A stretch of 64,000 nucleotides of DNA from Spirometra erinaceieuropaei (lineage: Eukaryota; Platyhelminthes; Cestoda; Diphyllobothriidea; Diphyllobothriidae), in NCBI GenBank assembly GCA_902702965.1, contig CACRXP010000387.1, positions 206,251-270,250 on the forward strand, in the 5' to 3' direction. Position numbers and translations under genes: made by a program. Below are positions 1 to 11,425 of the stretch, one piece after another. Every line of letters starts with the position of its first letter. Positions within the stretch are counted from its first letter, which is position 1. Below the pieces are notes generated by a model. That model saw only the letters and a program-made list of their open reading frames with translations. It was not told where the DNA came from and searched no databases.

Positions 1-1631
1 GGGCACGATGCATGAACTAAAAAATTGGAATAATTAACATTTCTGGTGAGGGATCTTAGGTAGCGAGACTACTCATAAAGAAAGGAAACGTGAACAGATA
101 CGGAAATTTAATAGCGGCATGCTAAATTCCCGGTGGCCCTTTGTCAGTGTCATAGAAAAAGTTGTCTGGGAAGGATGAGGAAAATAAAAGTTTAATCGAG
201 TCAGTATTCAGATAAAGGCGCAGCCTTCTCTTAAAGGTGTGTAGATTTTCTGAAGATATTATATTTATTGGAAGGTTATTCCAGAGGAAATTATACCTGG
301 AAGCGAAAAAAAGGGAGCGCTTAGAGGTGGAGGACGCTGGAAGAGGTATAATTAGAGACGAGTTGCGAAGATTGTATGGGCGACTACTAGGGGTAAGTGT
401 TGAAATCCGAGGAAAATTTGAACTATGATTAATGCGAAAGAGGAGACAGAAGCCCGCTTCCAGTCTTCGCACCTATAAAAATTTTAGGTTAATTAGCTGG
501 CATCTATCTTAGTAGGAGATATTGGGATGTTCCTTATCTAAAAGTTTTTTAGAAAAACGTCTTTGGACATTTTCAATTTTTAAACGACTGGCTTCATTCA
601 TCAAACCAAAGAATGGGCAACAATACTCGAGAATGGGATGTACAAACATACGATAGAGCCTTAATTTAATTTCAGGAAGATAAAAATTGTAAGAAAGAAA
701 GCCACAAATCAGGGCAGCTTTGGCTGTAATTCTGTCAGCGTGCGGCGAGAGATCAAGATTACTAGTGTAGCTTAAACCTAAATCCTTGATGGTGGTACAT
801 TCAATCATAGGTGTTCCTTGAAAGACCACAGGTTGGGGTAGCCTATCAGGTCCAAAACACATATAACGACATTTAGACGGAGAGAATTCCATTAGCCATT
901 TTGAGCTCCAAGCTGAGAGAGCAAGCAAGTCAGCATGGATTTGCTCCAGGCAATGAAGGCTCGTAGATTTTTTGAAAGAATATACACATTTGAGATCATT
1001 GGCATAAATAAATGAGTGAGAATGTTTAACTGCGGCTGAAATATCATTTATGTAAGGCAAGAACAAAAGAGGACCTAAAACGGTACCTTGTAGGACACCG
1101 CTCACAATAGGACTTTCACTGGAAAGTGAAGATCCCACCAAAACCTTTTGTTTACGATTAGACAGGTATGACCTGAGAAAGTCTATTAGTGGACTGCGAA
1201 TTCCCATAGCTTCCAATTTAACCAAGAGTCTTTTATGTGGCACTTTATCAAAGGCTTTACTAAGATCAAAATAAATTACGACAACAGATAGGTGATCATT
1301 ACGAAGAGAGGTAAGTAGATCGAGAAACGACAGATGACATGTTTCACAAGAGCGATCTGGTAAAAAAACCATGCTGGGAAGGACTAATAACTTGATTGGC
1401 TGTGCAAAATTCGGTAATTTTTATGGCGATAATTTTTTCAAAGATTTTGGCGAGAGAGGGTGTTTTATGGACACCTCGATAGTTCTGTACGTCAGAACGA
1501 CAGCCAGACTTAAATACTGGAATAATAACAGAAGTTTTCCAATAGTCAGGGAAGATGCCATTTACAAAAAATACTGAAAAGATTTTGCCAAGCGAGACAG
1601 AACAACTCCGAAGCAGCAGGAATAGATAACC
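1..1631 (-). mobile_element. CR1-like LINE copy A (5' truncated, runs off the window)
   Basis: This is a non-LTR retrotransposon on the minus strand. Its 3' UTR occupies 1-120 and continues beyond the window. The body encodes a reverse transcriptase (RT) and a C-terminal domain. Bases 1-600 are nearly identical to 39166-39780, and the protein is close to the plus-strand copy at 2940-7252, so all belong to one family. The 5' end stops at about 1631, exactly where a Penelope-like tail begins on the other strand, so the endonuclease domain is missing. The CR1 clade is inferred from the motifs FDLSKAFDKVPHKR and GVLQGTVLGPLLF. Confidence 0.9.
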
Positions 1632-1637
1632 CACCAC
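122..1637 (-). pseudogene. CR1-like reverse transcriptase, broken
   Basis: Three overlapping reading segments, 1637-1344, 1372-509 and 472-122, together cover RT from the fingers through the palm and thumb to the element's C-terminal domain, which ends in the motif KGPPGI also seen in copy B. RT motifs are clear: FDLSKAFDKVPHKR (palm motif A region), SYLSNRKQKVLVG, and GVLQGTVLGPLLF. The catalytic YADD reads YAND, so one catalytic aspartate is lost. Frame breaks occur near 1350 and 490. With a missing endonuclease, a frameshift and an active-site change, this copy should be dead. Confidence 0.85.
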
Positions 1638-2070
1638 TCTGATGATGGAGACGAGGAAGTTTCCGAAACGCCAGCATCAATCCAGTATGGTCCATGCAAT
1701 CGCCACTTTTATTCTTCGTCTTCTTTTAGGGATGATAAACGGGACATATATATATGTGCGCAAATATGTCAGAGGAGAAACAACAGAATCTGAGTGTAAA
1801 TGGAAACGTGCTGACTCGGACTTGTTTGTGTTCATTCAGCCAATAATTTCCCTGACCATCAGCTGGGACCGGAAACATAAGCATGCGCCCACACTCCTGG
1901 CGCAGCTAGTCCCCCACCGGCATCTACCAGGTGGGTCTTAACCACTTCAACGAACCGAATCTCATGCGTGCCTTGTCAGCTGCCATTCTCTGTCGCTGCA
2001 TAGTTATGTTACCTATACCGATAGTTATGTATATATATCCGTCGTTTAGTCGCTACCGAATAATACTGAG
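1632..2070 (+). mobile_element. Penelope-like element 3' end / pLTR fragment
   Basis: Bases 1632-1770 match 48150-48280, the sequence following a GIY-YIG domain at 47360-48069: both carry CTCTGATGATGG, GAGGAAGTTTCCGAAACG and a short (TA)n. Bases 1800-1990 match 46780-46960, one arm of the long palindrome there. The fragment is therefore the non-coding terminal part of the same PLE family. No RT or endonuclease coding is attached. It directly abuts the truncated 5' end of the minus-strand LINE. Confidence 0.7.
1634..1676 (+). ncRNA. Degenerate hammerhead-ribozyme-like motif
   Basis: CTGATGA at 1639-1645 is followed by one T, then a 6-bp stem (1647-1652 with 1659-1664, one G-U pair) closed by GAGGAA, then GAAA at 1665-1668. 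This is the CUGANGA...GAAA hammerhead core with one extra base before stem II. The expected GUC cleavage triplet reads GCC, and stem I pairs over only two bases, so this copy is probably inactive. The better copy is at 48152-48193. Confidence 0.5.
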
Positions 2071-2939
2071 TAACATCCTAGATGCATGTGTTGGTTTGCT
2101 CCAAAAATGTGCGCAATTGCATGCAGGAGGAATAACAAAGCAGTCCATCTAATGACGATTTAAGTAATCATATCTCTGCCGCTATAGATTTTTGAGGTTT
2201 TTGGACGGTCGATTTGCCTGGTCTCAGCCCCCCATGCCCTGGTAACAGTCGTCGCTGTTGGTCGGCAACTGCTTATTTGTCAAATGTATAATTCGTAGAT
2301 CTACAATTCCGTTTATTTCACAGCTGGCTCTTGTTAAGGGTCATTCCGCTGTCCGCAGCCCAGGAACGCGCAGACGGCTAAGCTCATAGGATAAATAATG
2401 TGGACACTATGAAAAACCCTAATAAACCACTTTATAGTGATGAGTATAAAGTGCCACCCTTATCCATGAAGCTGAAATTTCAAAAGTGTTTTGCAGAGTG
2501 TAACTTCCGTTCTTCGTTAAATTGCTAGGTTCAATTCCCCTAAATATGCATAGTGCGATCGGCTTTCGAACAACAGGGGACATGTAATAATATTGATTGC
2601 AATGGTCAACGGAGGATCTGAAGCGCCTGAAGAAGCGGTCGTTAGGGTCAGAAAAAACGGGATAAATACAGAAATGCTAAGCACGCAAAAGTTTAAGCAA
2701 ATACTGATGCATAATTCGTGTCAACTGAACAGACTTTAACGCAAATGAGTTCGAAAACATGTAGGCAGAAATTGCTTTGGAGTGGAGTTCTACGAAAACT
2801 TCGAGAACGAGAAATTAAGTAAAAAATATGAATACGGCTGAGTAAACAACATCATTGAGATAAGTCCTCCATGGACTAAGCGTCTTAGTCACTCTGGAGT
2901 TATATAGACAGAAGAAAATAAAAGTAATGTTGTTAGCCT
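2071..2939. other. No recognisable gene
   Basis: I see no coding sequence or repeat that I can name here. The right part may contain the decayed upstream endonuclease region of the plus-strand CR1-like copy, but no motif is readable before about 2940. Confidence 0.4.
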
Positions 2940-2954
2940 CACATGCACAATCGC

Positions 2955-3475
2955 CTTATGACCTGAACATTTCCTCCTTCTCTAGAAATTTATGTTTCGC
3001 TTAGATAATACTTCCGCAAAATAGGAAAGCCTTAGTCGGGTGTGTATATAATCCTCCTTGTTACTTCGGAAATGAAAGCCAACTCTGTGAACTCTTTGAA
3101 AAAGTTGCAGAGACTCCATTCGATGTCAAGATTATCGCAGGCGATTTTAATTTGCCAGAAATTGACTGGTACACACATGCTTTATCTCCTAAATTCTAGA
3201 AGCTTCTTGACACCATGTACTTTTCAAACCTGCCTCAATTAGTCCACTCTTCGACCAGAAACGATAGTGCATTAAACTAAATTTTTACTAATGTCAGCTT
3301 CCTTCCATCTATGCATTTTGATCATGACCTTTTCGCATGTGATCATGCATTTATTCATTATCGTCTTCCAGTTGCCATTTTCGCAAAGCGGACAGTACAA
3401 AGCAGCATTTTTGACTTTGCTAATATTAACAAGGAATAGGTCAGTTAGGTTAGTATGTCAGTATATTTTTTGAGT
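2955..3475 (+). pseudogene. CR1-like AP endonuclease domain remnant
   Basis: Read across frames, the segment gives motifs of the endonuclease/exonuclease/phosphatase fold: RKALVGCVYNPP, FDVKIIAGDFNLPEIDW (the GDFN catalytic motif) and a DHAFIH stretch equivalent to the SDH motif, with the Ser changed to Cys. The same order occurs in copy B (38836-38380). In-frame stops (for example after the KF at about 3197) and lost frame make it non-functional. In intact elements this domain nicks target DNA to prime reverse transcription. Confidence 0.75.
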
Positions 3476-3855
3476 AATAGGCAATGCCTTTGAGAACCCT
3501 ATTGTAAACGGTAAATGCAATATCTAACTTTGAATAAACAGTAAATAACCTTACAAGCATTCTTGATTGGCACAACAATTTTTCAAATAATTAGCTAAAT
3601 GTTTTCAGAAATTTATTTCAGTGCGTAACAGAAGGTATTCTCGACTTTACTCCGCGGAAGACGTTCAAATCGAGTGCCACTTCCCCCGCTGTTCCACACT
3701 TTCTTAAAAACAGTCTTAAAAAGCTACAAAAGCAGCTTACAGGTCCTTTTGTGAGCTTATTATTAGTTCCTCTAAGACTCGTCGAAATATTTGAATTAGT
3801 TTCGAGAGAGAGACTTGCGCGAGCTAGGTGTAGAGAGCTTTTAACTATTACTGAC

Positions 3856-3859
3856 GTTG
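3856..3859. repeat. Target-site duplication, left copy
   Basis: ACGT directly precedes the TGTGG terminus of the solo LTR and is repeated at 4364-4367 after CTACA. Confidence 0.7.
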
Positions 3860-4363
3860 TGGCGGTTAGCCATCATGACTGGCCGGTGTCATTGCTCAAG
3901 ACCTCGCTGTCTCAAGGTCATTCACCCCTTGCAGCGAGCCGTCCCAAACGAGCTGACCTGAAGTCACACGACCGACTTCAGCTCGGGCACAATTACGTCC
4001 ACACAGCCGCAGCTGCCCATGCAGCCAATTGAACGCGCCACCCCCCTGCAACCAGCAAAACAAGCAACTGGGACACCATTCCTCGGCAAATACAACACAC
4101 ACCGGTTGGAGACCACTTGAGCTTGGCCCACGAGCCTACAAAAGCGACTGCCACCACTATTTCAGGGACTCTCAGGCCTGACAGGACGCAGTCAACACCA
4201 GCCCTTTCTTCGCCAGTGGCCACTGCCGCCTGAGGGGACAACTCCGCGTTCTGTGTACAATAAACCCCTCCTTCCGATCCCTTCTGCCGTCTCCCTTCAA
4301 CTTGGCATCTGACCCGATGACGGTAGCGCACAGATCACCTATTCTCGCCGCTTGATTCCTACA
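3860..4363 (+). mobile_element. Solo LTR (TGTGG...CTACA) with 4-bp target duplication
   Basis: The LINE protein alignment is interrupted precisely here: the linker homologous to copy B stops at about 3855 and resumes at about 4368. The insert begins TGTGG and ends CTACA, the TG...CA ends of an LTR, and is flanked by ACGT at 3856-3859 and 4364-4367. It contains a possible TATA-like TACAAAAG at about 4137 and AATAAA at about 4259, in the order expected of U3-R-U5. No internal retrotransposon coding remains, so it is best read as the product of LTR-LTR recombination. The orientation is inferred from the AATAAA. Which LTR superfamily it belongs to cannot be told. Confidence 0.8.
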
Positions 4364-4367
4364 ACGT
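4364..4367. repeat. Target-site duplication, right copy
   Basis: ACGT directly follows the CTACA terminus of the solo LTR. Removing the LTR and one ACGT restores the LINE linker reading. Confidence 0.7.
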
Positions 4368-6170
4368 GAATGCTTCTAAATCAGTTGCTCAGATCTTCGT
4401 TAACGATCATCTGTTAAATCCCACCAAGCCATTCCGCCTTCGCTTAGTACCAAATATGCCTTCAGGACAGAGGAGTCAGGCAAAGCAGAAATGTTAAATT
4501 TATTCCTTGCCAAACATTTCACCTTTGAAACTGACCCAACGCCTTTAATTCCTCCATTGTCTGATGCTTCTCTTAGCATCATTAATTTCTCTCCCGAAAC
4601 TATTCAAAAACCGATAAACCATCTTCTTAACTCTCACTCAGTAGGTACGGACAATATCCCAAACTCTTATAAAACAGCTGATAGATTTTTCTCCTCTGCT
4701 TAGCAAACTCTTTTCAGTACTCCTCGTAAATGGCTTCTTTCCTGACTATTGGGAAACTTATATTATTATTTCAGTATTTAAGTCTGGCTGTCGTTCTGAC
4801 GTTTAGGACTATCAAGGTCTCCATAAAACGCCTTCTCTCGTTAAAACCTTTGAAAAAATTATCGCCTGGGAAATAACTGACTTTTGCATAGCCAATCAAG
4901 TTATTAGCCCTTCCCAGCATGCTTTTTTACCAGATCGATCTTGTAAAACATGTCATCTCGTTTCTCAATCTACTTATTTCTCTTCGTAATGCCCATCTAT
5001 CTGTTGTCGATATTTATGCTGATCTTAGTAAAGCCTTTGATAAAGTGCCACATAAAAGATTCTTGGTTAACATAGAAGCTCTGGGAAATCGCAGTCGCCT
5101 AATATACTTTATTAAGTCATACCTGTCTAATCGTAAACAAAAGGTTTTGGTGGGATCTGCACTTTCCAGTGAAAGCCCTATTGTAAGTGCTGTTCTACAA
5201 GGCACAGTTGTATGTCCTCTTTTGTTCCTGCATTACATAAATGATACCTCGGTGGCAGTTAAATATTTTGAATCATTTATTTATGCCGATGATCTCAAAT
5301 GTGTATATTCTTTCAATAAATCTTCGAGTCTTCATTGCCTGGCGCAAATCCATACTGACTTGCTTGCTCTCTCAACTTGGAGCTCAAAATGGCTAATGGA
5401 ATTCTCTCCGTCTAAGTGTCGCTATATGTGTTTTGGACCCGATAGGCTACCCCAACTAGTGGACTTTCAATGCACCCCTATGACTGAATGTACCACAATC
5501 AAGGATTTAGGTGTAAGCTACACTAATAATCTTGATCTCTCGCCACAAACTGACAGAATTACAACCAAAGCTGCCCAGCTTTGTGAGTTTATTTCTTAAA
5601 ATTTATATGTTCCTGACAATAAATTAATGCTCTATCGTATGTTCGTACTTCCCATTCTCGAGTATCGTTGCCCATTCTCTGGTCTGATGAACGAGGCTAG
5701 TCGTTTAAAAATTTAAAATGTCCAAAGATGTTTTTCTAAAAAACTTTTAGATAGGGAACATCCCAATATCTCCTACTCAGATAGATGTCAGCTAATTAAC
5801 CTAAAATTCTTATGGGTTCGAACACTAGAAGCGGGCTTCTGTCTCCTCTTTCGCAGTAACCATAGTTCAAATTTTCCTCGGATTTCAGCACTCACCCCTA
5901 GTAGTCGCCTATACAATCTTCACAATTCTTCCTTGATTATAACTCCTCCAGCTTCCTTCACCTCCAACCGCTCTCTATTTTCGCTTCCAGATATACTTTC
6001 CTCTAGAATAACATTCCAATAAATATAAGATCTTCAGATAATATACACACCTTTAGGAGAAGGCTACGCCTTTATCTAAAAACTGGCTCGATTAAACTTT
6101 TCTTTTCCTCATCCTTCCCTGACAATTTTCTCTATGACACTGAGAAAGGGCAACCCGGATACGACGCCGC
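4368..6170 (+). pseudogene. CR1-like reverse transcriptase, plus-strand copy
   Basis: The longest open piece, 4919-5599 (226 aa), carries YADLSKAFDKVPHKR, SYLSNRKQKVLVG, AVLQGTVVCPLLF and an intact YADD in IYADDLKCVYSF, followed by the thumb region. The upstream segment 4490-4700 (FLAKHFTFETDPTPL) is the linker, and 5600-6170 is the C-terminal domain ending near the EKGQPGY-like stretch, matching the KGPPGI end of the other copies. Stops at about 5597 and 5717 and frame changes elsewhere break the product. It is about 80% similar by eye to copy A. Confidence 0.85.
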
Positions 6171-7215
6171 CATTAAATTTCCGTATCTGCTCACATTTCC
6201 TTATTTGTGAGTCGTATCGCTTCCTAAGATCCCTAACCAAAAATGTTAATTTTTCCAATTTTTCAGTTCATGCATCCTGCCCTCACAGAATGCGCTCCAT
6301 CGACGCTCTTGGCGAAAAATTCTGCATTCGCCATATACTAGTAGTCTGGTCGCATCTCCCTTGCCCCTCCTCCGATGGACTGGGTAACCTGTCGCACCTG
6401 GGTTCCTATCGCCTCGAGACTAGTTTTCAATTCGTCATTTTGACATGAATGGCCTCATCCGGCATATGAATTCTGTCTTGATGATACCCGTCTCGAACCT
6501 TTTACTCAAGGCCACATAAAAGCCAGTCCTGTATGACCCGCCTACCTACCGCTTCATGAAATCCGTGATACAATGCCGTATACAGAGACAATTTTCGCGG
6601 TTCTTGATGTCATCTCCCGCATTTCAACCTCGTGCTGTCAGTCGACGCTTACGGCGGTACCCTCAGTTTTCGCTGTCTACTAAGAGTTTGGTCGTACCTC
6701 CCTTGCCCACCTCTTAACTGGACTCGACGCGTACTTCGGACGATCACGTCTGGATTCCTCTCGTCTGGCCTCGTTGACGCAAATAGTCTCATCCGACGTA
6801 TCAATCCTGCCTTGACGATGTCAGTTCTGAATCGCCTGTACAAAACTACACGCACCCCGGTCCTGCCCGACCCGCATACGTACCCCTCAAGGCTGACATT
6901 TATTTCTGCCCTGACGATGTCCGATCATAATCCGTTGTATACCGCCACATGCAGGCCAGTCATGTCCGCATTTTTCTGTTATTATTTTTTAATGAGGGGC
7001 TTTTTATCCTGTAAAACTGATCTAGTCATTTTTCAATTTTTAAGTAGAGTTTTTTTCACCTCTCGGTAATAATTTTACTTAACGGAGTAAAAATGCAGAA
7101 ACTATGAATTACATTTTGTACAGATTCTGCATACCTCGTCTAAAATTCGCATGTAAATTTATTTTTACTTTACTTGATGAGACCCCTACGAGAGTTTAAT
7201 AGGAAAAATTCTCAA

Positions 7216-7252
<37 letters not shown>
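7216..7252 (+). repeat. (ATT)n tail of the CR1-like element
   Basis: A run of about 12 ATT units terminates the element's 3' UTR. The minus-strand copy B also ends in an ATT/AAT tract (35501-35540), so this is part of the element rather than an unrelated microsatellite. Confidence 0.85.
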
Positions 7253-10200
7253 TCAAGAGCAGACAAGTTTCATTACAGTGCGCGGAAGGGGAAGAGTCGA
7301 AAACAGGTGACTGGCTACATAGGTATCATCTGTAGAAACCGTCAGATGTTACTCGACCATAAGCAAACAACGGGAAATTGTTGCGTCTGCAATTAAAGTG
7401 GTTAGTCATTTGTATCAGTGTTTCCAGTCCTTAGTTCGGGACATGTGCTAGCATGAGGCCACGGAAATAGCCTATCCTTGCAGACAGGCACCAGGAAAAG
7501 CGGTCGCAAAAATGCAGCCAAAGAGGTTCGATCTTTAGGTAGGCAGATTCGGAGCTAAGCTGGTTAACATTCCCGTTGTCTTCTAGGTGACTTCACGTGA
7601 AAGAAACACCCTACTTACACGTCAAACTACTGCACCAATAATTAAATAGCAGTGGCGGTTAATGCCAAACTGGTGTGTCTTCCGCGTCTATGTTAGTGCT
7701 CAATGGTGAGTGATCACTCGACAGCCCAAGCCAGCATTTTTATTTTCAGCTCTATTTGATTAATTTTATCCGTATATACGAGTGAGATATGCAATGAGGT
7801 TCGACTTTTTTGGGGACCAATGAACTGGAAGACGACTCTTGGAAAAACGGCAAAAATTTCCGATATTGAGACGTCAGTTTGTATAATCATCAAGCATAAG
7901 GGCTCGAACTGTTTTCTATGATATGCAAAGTCTTCCATGTCCCTGCCTGTTTTGTGTTGGATGTTCCGGTTAATGTGTGCTTGGGCATAAATGTTCCGTT
8001 GGTTTGTTCCGAATCAAGTAGTGGCCGAAATCAACGAGACAGTTGTCACATACAAGAAGTATAGTCGCTTAGACTGCAGTACCGCTTGCAGTTTTGTTTT
8101 TTAAAACATTAGTTCTCAAGAATCTTGGCTTTTTCTTTTAACATCTTGCTGACAGTAACAACAGTAGAACAACTCCATATTATTTTTCATAACCCATTTA
8201 TTGTTTCGTTACTTCCCACCATAGGAATGTTGCAAAATTATTCCCTTTACACTAGCAAACAATTTTCCTATACTGTTTCTTCCTCCTGCTATCGTTACAT
8301 CTGCTTGTACCCCCCGAACGGGCCACGTGGTAGATGCGGTGAACCAACAAGGGGGCCATATCGAATGCTGGCAGGCGTTATCCGAATGCGCACCATAGCC
8401 AATCCCAACATCTCGGGGTGCGGTTGCAGACCCGATTGTCGGCGGAAGTCGTGCACATTGAGACCCCTACGGTCCTCCCCACTTTTATTGTTAGTTAAAA
8501 TCCCGGCCATTTTCTGTGTGGATCAGGGGGCGCAAAGTGGAGCGATAAGGTGCGGACTCGACCACCGTCCCTTCTTCAACTTGTTGTGGAGCACACGGTG
8601 GACTCCATCGGCAACAGCGATAAAGTGCTTACCAGTAGTTGTCTCCAATTAGAGGAAGTTTGGCCAGTCACTTCCTATCATATTAATGTAAGGTAAACAG
8701 TTGCCAAGGTCTTTAAGTCACTACCACTCGCCGTCCTATTACATTTTGTTTGAGAGAGGGCACCAAGGCACAACGGGACGAGTGACTTCACCAACGCGAT
8801 CGGTGAGCGCTCAGCGCGTCAACTGCATCTTATAAATGCCAGACGCGCGATGCCCTTTTTAAAACGTGGTGTTGGCTCATAAGTGGAACGTAAATCAGAC
8901 AACCGAAGTGAAGAATTTATCACTTTTAACCACTCAATTGGGTAACAATTGACATGTAATAGTATTTTGCGGGATTTGGGCAAATTTTGTGGTAATTTTT
9001 TCACCGAGTTGTGCACTGTGGTCTGTCGTGACGGCTTATTATGCACCGAAGATGCAACTCAGCGACCGAGATACGCCAGGATAAATTTTCCGAAGCCACA
9101 AGCCTTCCTGCTCTTCCGAAATGGGGGCGGTTGTTTACATTTGTCCAGTGTTATTGGAATCGTTTTTCAAGTACGCGAAGACTACGTCCTTAGTCTTTCC
9201 TAGGTTAGTCCAGGCGCCATCTACCTAGGAATCCGCAACCATGAGGTCGTGGTCTGCGAGCACCTGGGTATAATTAAATACCGATTTTTACTTTTATTGT
9301 TCTACTTTGGTTGGCAGACTAGCCCGGAAACATAATTCGCTAGAAAGGTTCTCTTGTGTCTCACGTTAGGCTGGTCAATTGGGTGCGTAATGTCTATTGT
9401 GCTTCCATTTTATGTTGACCGTCAAGTTTCATCAGCAGTGCAGGCACTGAATCCTCGGGGCACTGCAATAGAAAAAAACATTTTTTTTCGTTTTTGTTCC
9501 TATAACAGTCATCTACGATTGCGTCCAACAAAGTGAATTTGCACGTTTTGCAGAGCCGCCTTATGCCCTCCTTACCCTTGCTTTGTTACGCTTTCACTTT
9601 TTTCGCGCGCAACAATTTGCGGGATTCTGTTGGAGAGTTAGGGAAGCTCACACCCGTCCATTCTGTAGTGACGCTTTGTGGTTTGACGTAATCTTCCAGG
9701 TTATGCTTCGCCGTATTGCGTGCTTCTTTTGCTGTCTGCTTAAGTGAAAGCCTTTTCCCTCTACGAGTGGTTTTGGGAAGTGCGTGACTTATCAGCCGTT
9801 GCTAGTCGATCTCCTTAAAATACTAATCATCCAGTTGCCTTCAATTTTTTCTGTAAAACCCATGTGGTCTAGGTCTTAACATTTTCGCAGTTGAATTTTT
9901 ACGCCACTTAGATTCGCCTATTGCCGTTTGTAAGAGCGGTGCTTTGTGTTAAACTGTCAGTCTGAGGCAGCGTGCCAAAAGGGGATCTGGAATGCTTATC
10001 TCGCTTTTGTTTGCCGCCGTTTTTTACCTAATCCTCGCGAAGGCCGAAAACATTTTATATCTAGGCTATAATCAACGGTCGACGCTAGTTTAGGTCTAGA
10101 ACTCTGAGCATTCACTTTTTCAGCTGAGTTTAATAATATATAAATCGCCGTTGTAATCCGCTGATCTGACCAGCCGAATTGAACGGGCTTATGCTGATGC

Positions 10201-10480
10201 GACAATACTCCCTTACCCGCTTTCGCTCTGTTGATGGAGGTCCCCTAAGTCCATTAGTAAGTACTACATCTATTTCCCATATTCGGCATAATTTTCCCTC
10301 TCACTGTTATAAAACCTGTCCTACGTCGGTCATATGAGAATTCTTTCTCTCAACACTCCTGCGCATATTCCCTTCCAACAATTTCCTTCATATTGAAATT
10401 CGAGTCCGCGAGATAGATCCCACCCTAGTCTCTCCTTCCTCCGACTGTCATTCGACATAACAGCCTGAAAAAGAGTGCTT
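7253..10480. other. No recognisable gene
   Basis: About 3.2 kb without a coding region I can support. The 175-aa open frame at 8125-8652 has no recognisable domain and has a similarly long frame on the opposite strand, as expected of chance. The stretch may be the upstream region of the YEATS4 gene, including an untranslated exon, but no promoter can be pinpointed. Confidence 0.5.
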
Positions 10481-10504
10481 CTTCTGCTCTTACTTCAATA
10501 AGGC

Positions 10505-10660
10505 AAGGCAGACGGGTGCCAACTTTTGGCCTATTGACAGTCTTCAGTCAGCCATGCGCAATGCCAGGTTTGTATGGCCTGGGGTTCGCGCCCGACTCTT
10601 TTAGTATTGAGCGTCAGTCCTCTACCACTGAAGTTCGGGCCCGGCAATCCACTCTGAGCA
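10505..10660 (-). mobile_element. tRNA-derived SINE copy 1
   Basis: On the minus strand a tRNA-like head has box A (TTCAGTGGTAGAGG, about 10626-10639) and box B (GCGCGAACCCC, about 10583-10593), followed by a tail containing ATGGCTGACTGAAGACTG. The same tail follows tRNA-like heads at 48283-48445, 50828-50990 and 61985-62135, defining one dispersed SINE family. This copy lies about 100 bp upstream of the YEATS4 splice acceptor, within the likely upstream intron or promoter region. Confidence 0.7.
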
Positions 10661-10740
10661 ATTCTTGCCCTGTCTCATCTCGGCAGATTTTTTACTTGAT
10701 TAACTTGCTGAAAGGCTAAAATTTTCACCAGCTTTCTTAT

Positions 10741-10756
10741 CGTTCCATTTCAGAAG
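10741..10756 (+). promoter_or_regulatory. Splice acceptor immediately before the YEATS4 ATG
   Basis: TTCCATTTCAG ends at 10753, leaving only AAG before the ATG at 10757. This is a good 3' splice site. Either an untranslated upstream exon is joined here, or, as flatworms use spliced-leader trans-splicing, the leader is added here. Confidence 0.65.
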
Positions 10757-11425
10757 ATGAGCGAAGATGTGGTCGATAAACTGAAAACCACTGTTGTAAA
10801 ACCGATCGTCTATGGCAACATTTCTCGGTATCTAGGGAAGAAACGCGAAGAGGATGGGCGCACGCACATGTGGACCGCCTTCCTCCGTCCATACAACACA
10901 AACGAGGATATGTCAACGTACATCAGACGAGTCCAGTTTAAGTTGCATGACAGTTACTCCAACCCCATCCGCATTTTCAATAAGCCGCCCTACGAACTGA
11001 CCGAGACGGGTTGGGGAGAATTCGACATTGTGATAAAAGTGACTTTTACCGATCCGAATGAGAAACCGTTGGTTATTACACATTTGCTGAAGCTGTTCCA
11101 TTGTGATCATGAAATTATGATGGGTCAAAAAAGCCTTGTTCGCGAGATCTATGACGAAATGGTGTTTGTTGACCCCTCGCCCTCATTCTATCGGGCTCTG
11201 GTTAGCTCCAGTGCGGGCACCAAAGCACTTCCTCCAATATATCATGAGACTGACTTTAGTGAAACCAAACGTGACACCTTAATAAAGGTTGAGGACCTCA
11301 ATTCTAAAGTATTGGATGCAATAATTGCCTACAGGGAACAACTTCGACTCAAAAAGGACATCGTTGAAGAAGCTCGAACTTTAGCTGATGAGTTAGAGTC
11401 TTCGTGTGTGGGCTCTTTCAGTTAA
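10757..11425 (+). CDS. YEATS4: YEATS domain-containing protein 4 (GAS41) orthologue
   Basis: An intact 222-aa protein, against 227 aa in human YEATS4. The YEATS domain spans about residues 12-145: [20 protein letters not shown] opens it, followed by [19 protein letters not shown], an HDSYSNP loop and the ETGWGEFDI signature, whose Trp-Gly-Glu-Phe lies in the acyl-lysine reading pocket of the family. Residues 178-215 are hydrophilic with regular leucines and fit the C-terminal coiled coil. In animals this nuclear protein reads acylated histone H3 and belongs to the SRCAP and TIP60/p400 complexes that deposit H2A.Z. The coding region is one exon, in contrast to the heavily split gene at 19-28 kb. 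The start is fixed by the ATG three bases after a splice acceptor and by the conserved N-terminus. The C-terminal tail (SSCVGSFS) departs from the vertebrate end. Confidence 0.96.
   Translation: MSEDVVDKLKTTVVKPIVYGNISRYLGKKREEDGRTHMWTAFLRPYNTNEDMSTYIRRVQFKLHDSYSNPIRIFNKPPYELTETGWGEFDIVIKVTFTDPNEKPLVITHLLKLFHCDHEIMMGQKSLVREIYDEMVFVDPSPSFYRALVSSSAGTKALPPIYHETDFSETKRDTLIKVEDLNSKVLDAIIAYREQLRLKKDIVEEARTLADELESSCVGSFS

Larger units (their letters stand above)
2940..7252 (+). mobile_element. CR1-like LINE copy D, split by a solo LTR
   Basis: This plus-strand element reads endonuclease (about 2940-3480), linker (about 3600-3855), a 504-bp inserted LTR (3860-4363), the rest of the linker and RT (4368-6170), a long 3' UTR (6170-7210), then an (ATT)n tail. 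The 3' UTR is shared with copies B and C on the minus strand: 7080-7200 is the reverse complement of 35540-35640. The conserved (ATT)n tail shows that 7216-7252 is the true 3' terminus. Many stops and frameshifts show long decay, but the RT catalytic motif is retained. Confidence 0.88.

Noticed and set aside
8125..8652. 175-aa plus-strand open frame
   Set aside because: No recognisable domain, overlapping open frame on the other strand, no splice or promoter signals.
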